From NCBI GenBank assembly GCA_003024985.2, contig PXIH01S0014816.1: a stretch of 11,269 bases of DNA; one strand, 5' to 3'. Of this stretch, positions 8,464 through 11,269 are shown one piece after another (position 1 is the stretch's first letter; every line of letters begins with the position of its first letter). The notes beneath the pieces were generated by a model. That model searched no databases. It was not told where the DNA came from and saw only the letters and a list, made by a program, of their open reading frames with translations. The position numbers and the translations under genes were made by a program. The DNA is from Euperipatoides rowelli (lineage: Eukaryota; Onychophora; Udeonychophora; Euonychophora; Peripatopsidae).

Positions 8464-9541
8464 CTAAAACAATATAAGCAATTTTTTCAAGGACTAGTCA
8501 TTCGGTTCAAAAACATAAAACATTTTATAATAGCCTACAGTAGGATAGTTTAAAACTTTACAAGAATTTACTGAGATTAAATTTTAGTTTGTCTTTTAAT
8601 ATTAACTTATAAATTAAATTGCAAAAGTGAAATATCATATGATTAAATAAAAAGATTTTGATTAGTTATCCATAATTAATGCTTTAACTTAATCCCCCCA
8701 GGGAGCAGCACTCTCCTCTGTTGGTAATTTGTAATATGGGATATTAAAGGTGTGATTGTCTTAGCAAATGTATCCAATAACAAGAGTCAATAAATTCAAT
8801 AATATTCAAGTACATCAAATATATAAGAATATAATCCAGATATTAAATTATATTATCATCAATATCTAATATTCAATTTTGTCTCAAAGCATTCACAGAT
8901 TTTCATGACTGGTATTCCTTGTATTATCATATTCCATTATTTATTACTGTAGGTCTTTTTACTTATACAGTAAATAAAACTTGTGAAGTTGATAAATATA
9001 AACTAAAATATTATCAATTATTTCCAATTTAAATACATCCAATAATTGTGAATATATCCGATAATACTGTATATTATATTCCACAATATATTATATCCTA
9101 ATATTAATAACTATAGTACAGTATATCTAGAACTATTAGCCTAGTATATCTCAATACATTTAATTAGGCTACTAAGTTATAAAAAATGCAAAAAAAAAAA
9201 TTGGGATAATCCCGAGGTCAAATCTGCTCAAAATGTCTAGTAAACTTTCAATATGAGCTTGCTTCAGCTTCATTTTCCATCTTAACTCATGAAATTTTTA
9301 AATGTGCACATAATTTAGCAAATTATTTCAAGCAAATTGATTAAGTGGTTAAAAATTGCTCACTCTTGCCAATAGGGGAGCTAATAATTACTGTACTTAG
9401 TTAATTAAAACTAGAATTATTTCTGAAACAATTATTTCGTATCTGAGTTTGAATTTTGAGTCAACAAATTATCAGAATAGGATTTTTTTTTTCTACAAAG
9501 GGATTTAGATAAGGAAGAGCTAACCAAGAGATTAAAATTAC

Positions 9542-9563
9542 AAAAAAAAAAAAAAAAAAAAAA
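9542..9563. repeat. A22 homopolymer
   Basis: Twenty-two consecutive A, the longest run in the window. It also creates the F-rich minus-strand frame at 9461-9655, which is not a gene. I could not identify a retroposed body upstream. Confidence 0.97.
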
Positions 9564-10020
9564 TTTCTATAAAAATGTCCAAACACTTTTGAAATAAAAG
9601 ATTTCTTTATCAAGAGATACAATACTACTACTAGATGACAGGGGTATATATTCATTTAAACTGAAAATCTTCCCCAGTTGCTGTAAGATTTTTCCCGAGT
9701 ACCGAGGGTGGCAGGCATCATTCACTTTTTTTAAAAACATTAATAAAGGAATACCGTAATAATTTAAAATAATTTAGGTAAATTATATTAAGAAATTTTA
9801 GTTAAAATATGTCTACCTATTCAAATATGCTTATGTTTGATCAAGCATTCAACATATTTTTTTAATCAGATACCTCAATTTCTTCCTGAAGGCAAAATTC
9901 TTCCCGAGCTGTTTGCTCACTCTTTGGTAAGAATATACCGGTACAACCCTGCTAGATGACATAAACCACCACCATATTTTTAGTTATTAATGCTCTACTA
10001 AAAACTAGACATACAGTATC

Positions 10021-10028
10021 CTTTACAA
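10021..10028. repeat. Left target-site duplication of hAT element 2
   Basis: CTTTACAA precedes the CAGGGG terminus. Its partner is CTTTACAT at 10478-10485 in this copy, and exact CTTTACAA at 11168-11175 in the duplicated copy; the difference is explained by a 3-base deletion on the right side of the first copy. Confidence 0.88.
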
Positions 10029-10185
10029 CAGGGGTGTCAAACTCGTAGGCCGCATGCGGCCCTAAGCAATTATTTGTGCGGCCCAGGCCCAGCCAAAATC
10101 CGCTATGCTAATAACGCTTCACCTTACGCACAGGCACACCATTTCCATAAAACGCTTATTAATTTGTGCAATTATTCAGTGTCTG

Positions 10186-10269
10186 GTAAGTTAATGTTCA
10201 AGAAAAAATATTACTATTTATTTACATGTATTATTTTAAACAATTTTAACGATTATTCATTTATTTCAG
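10186..10269 (+). other. Predicted 84-bp intron in transposase leader
   Basis: A consensus donor CTG|GTAAGT at 10186 and a pyrimidine-rich acceptor TTTATTTCAG ending at 10269 bracket an AT-rich 84-bp segment just upstream of the transposase ATG. This is the ordinary layout of a spliced 5' untranslated leader. No transcript is visible, so it remains a prediction. Confidence 0.6.
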
Positions 10270-10284
10270 TCCTTTGTATTCAGC

Positions 10285-10389
10285 ATGTCTCTATCAAAGC
10301 CAAGTGGTAGTAGAAATAAACGAAAAATTGCTGACAAACATAGAAATTTTCAAGAAAAGTGGGAGTTTGAGCGTTTCGGTGAAAATTGA
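10285..10389 (+). pseudogene. Truncated hAT transposase N-terminus (34 codons)
   Basis: Starts at an ATG 15 bases after a splice acceptor (TTTATTTCAG ending at 10269) and reads MSLSKPSGSRNKRKIADKHR then NFQEKWEFERFGEN before TGA. The basic KRK run followed by FQEKWE-E-F resembles, from memory, the extreme N-terminus of hAT transposases and of domesticated relatives such as GTF2IRD2 and ZBED/FAM200 proteins, where a BED-like zinc finger follows. Here the zinc finger, the RNase H-like catalytic core and the dimerisation domain are all missing because the frame runs into the element's 3' noncoding region. The intact leader and start suggest a clean internal deletion rather than gradual decay. 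It cannot encode an active transposase. Family assignment is moderate: the stretch is short. Confidence 0.72.
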
Positions 10390-10576
10390 TTGTAAAGCTT
10401 TCCTTTTTTTTTGCGGCCCACGTAAACTTAAACCTTGTTTATTTGGCCAACGTCAGGTTTTGAGTTTGACATGCTTGCTTTACATTATCATTTATATAAA
10501 TCTACAGTTCTCAATATACATCTAGAGCCAATTTTATTCTATACAATAATATAGGGCTCATTTCCATTTTTTATAT
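10328..10576 (+). repeat. Partial duplication, copy 1
   Basis: From the transposase codons rightward through the element end and about 100 bp of flanking unique DNA, this segment is repeated at 11019-11269. Differences seen are G/A in the codon before the transposase GEN end, a T-run change, CGTAAAC versus CATAAAC, and a missing 3 bases just after the right terminus. Confidence 0.95.
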
Positions 10577-10690
10577 CATCAAATACAACACATCATTAAC
10601 ATCTATTTTATATGGACAGAAACGTTGGAGAAGTAAATTCTAATTCTATGAATTCCTATTGCAACTCCCCAAGTATAGGCTACAATATTA

Positions 10691-10691
10691 N
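10691..10691. other. Ambiguous base (n)
   Basis: The only unresolved base in the window. It lies between the two copies of the duplicated hAT segment, and may mark a sequencing or assembly difficulty. Confidence 0.99.
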
Positions 10692-10793
10692 AAGTTGTTC
10701 ACTTCACCTCCAACTGAGACTTCTAGTCTGCACCTATTGTGATACATTTAAAGTATAACAAGTATTTCATATACAGTAAAACCTGTCTTCAGA

Positions 10794-10937
10794 GACCACC
10801 CCATCTGCCATGAAATAGCGGTCCCTCAAAACAGGTGGTGTCTCAAAAGAAAACCAGTATTGAAAGGCCACCCCTTCTGCTATAAAATAACGGTTTTTCA
10901 AAGGAGGTGGTTTCTAAAATAAAGTTCACCCTTTTTT
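10794..10937. repeat. Two 72-bp tandem units with GACCACC/GGTGGT arms
   Basis: Unit 1 begins GACCACCCCATCTGCC at 10794 and unit 2 begins GGCCACCCCTTCTGCT at 10866. Each continues with an AAATAGCGGT or AAATAACGGT block, a TTTTTCAAA or CCCTCAAAA stretch and GGTGGT, and then T-C-T/AAAA. The GACCACC start and GGTGGT(G)TC later in the unit are complementary, so each unit can fold as a stem-loop. The lead-in TACAGTAAAACCTGTCT at 10774 and these units resemble a dispersed repeat I have seen in many invertebrate genomes, but I cannot name the family. Confidence 0.75.
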
Positions 10938-11018
10938 CAACAAACAGTGCTCTCTCTCAAAAATCCCAATACGGTGTTCAGATACAGTACAATGTTATAT
11001 TTTTAGGCATTCACACAT

Positions 11019-11269
11019 TTGCTGACAAACATAGAAATTTTCAAGAAAAGTGGGAGTTTGAGCGTTTCGATGAAAATTGATTGTAAAGCTTTCCTTGTTT
11101 TTGCGGCCCACATAAACTTAAACCTTGTTTATTTGGCCAACGTCAGGTTTTGAGTTTGACATGCTTGCTTTACAACATTATCATTTATATAAATCTACAG
11201 TTCTCAATATACATCTAGAGCCAATTTTATTCTATACAATAATATAGGGCTCATTTCCATTTTTTATAT
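11019..11269 (+). repeat. Partial duplication, copy 2 (runs to the window edge)
   Basis: Direct repeat of 10328-10576, about 691-693 bp further on, nearly identical, and still matching where the window ends, so the full repeat is longer. It begins inside the transposase frame (TTGCTGACAAAC) with no left hAT terminus, and it retains the intact right target duplication CTTTACAA at 11168-11175. Because the left border is not a transposon end, it arose by duplication of the locus or by assembly of two haplotypes, not by transposition. Confidence 0.95.

Larger units (their letters stand above)
10029..10477 (+). mobile_element. hAT element 2, internally deleted, keeps transposase 5' end
   Basis: A 449-bp hAT-type element. 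Its termini are CAGGGGTGTCAAACTC (left) and GAGTTTGACATGCTTG (right), which match as inverted repeats at 13 of 16 positions. The left flank CTTTACAA (10021-10028) is an 8-bp target duplication; the right flank reads CTTTACAT, 7 of 8. The duplicated right end at 11152-11175 still has the intact CTTTACAA. Just inside the left end is a 14-bp perfect palindrome GGCCGCATGCGGCC (10048-10061), a subterminal feature familiar from hAT-Charlie elements. Inside are a leader, an 84-bp intron with GTAAGT donor, and the first 34 codons of a transposase that then run straight into the 3' noncoding end. This is the structure of a deletion derivative of an autonomous element. Confidence 0.92.
8464..11269 (-). 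other. DDOST intron upstream of exon A (partial, at least 2.8 kb)
   Basis: No DDOST exon was found upstream of exon A, so this is probably a single long intron running off the right edge. From 8470 to about 9980 it is AT-rich DNA rich in TAATAT and TACAGTA/TACTGTA words, with an A22 run at 9542-9563 and no gene I recognise. From 10021 it holds the second hAT element, an ambiguous base (n) at 10691, two 72-bp units and a partial duplicate of the hAT element. Confidence 0.6.

Noticed and set aside
9461-9655. Minus-strand frame with a run of phenylalanines
   Set aside because: The run is the A22 homopolymer read on the other strand; no protein family was recognised.
10074-10525. Plus-strand frames of 78 and 83 codons across hAT element 2
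   Set aside because: They are in different reading frames from the transposase start at 10285 and run across the element's intron or its right terminus.
8464-11269. Upstream DDOST exons in the right part of the window
   Set aside because: The expected preceding motif (F-SPS-ED before FGG) and the earlier luminal segment were looked for on the minus strand and not found.
1-11269. tRNA, rRNA, CRISPR array, bacterial promoter or rho-independent terminator
   Set aside because: No cloverleaf with A and B boxes, no rRNA-like sequence and no regularly spaced identical repeats were seen; the stem-loop at 1921-1953 has no following T run and the setting is eukaryotic.

Overview
The window looks like intronic DNA of an animal nuclear genome, most likely an AT-rich invertebrate. 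It is strongly AT-rich, has no bacterial-style gene packing, no long open frames and many homopolymer runs. It does contain four short exons with GT/AG borders. I cannot name the species. Recurrent short palindromes (TAGGCCTA, TACCGGTA) and hAT transposon copies fit a marine or other non-model invertebrate, but this is only an inference.

The one conserved gene is on the minus strand: the middle part of DDOST (OST48/WBP1), the 48-kDa subunit of the ER oligosaccharyltransferase. In transcript order the exons are 8463-8377, 8266-8163, 5455-5361 and 1076-983. They join in frame (phases 1, 0, 2, 0) to give about 126 residues that align without a gap to the middle of the animal DDOST luminal domain. 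The first exons lie beyond the right edge and the last beyond the left edge. Nearly the whole window is therefore intron: at least 2.8 kb, 110 bp, 2.7 kb, 4.3 kb, and about 1 kb of the next one.

The introns hold mobile DNA. A 784-bp non-autonomous hAT element (7322-8105) sits in the 2.7-kb intron with a perfect 8-bp target duplication. Its two ends resemble, from memory, the mammalian MER30/Charlie family. A second hAT element of 449 bp (10029-10477) has different termini and keeps a transposase 5' leader, an 84-bp intron and the first 34 codons. Its right half and flank are repeated at 11019-11269. Between these copies lie two 72-bp GACCACC...GGTGGT units. The 4.3-kb intron carries a G-rich block with stem-loops (about 1660-2110) followed by TTATTA/ATTACTG low-complexity DNA, and a small 25-bp repeat at 4537-4622. 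The 2.7-kb intron also has a higher-GC stretch with two minus-strand open frames (5649-6258) that I could not assign.

I see no rRNA, tRNA, CRISPR array or prokaryotic operon. The most unusual items are the MER30-like element, the recent partial duplication of a hAT copy next to an ambiguous base, and the enrichment of two TA-flanked GC palindromes.
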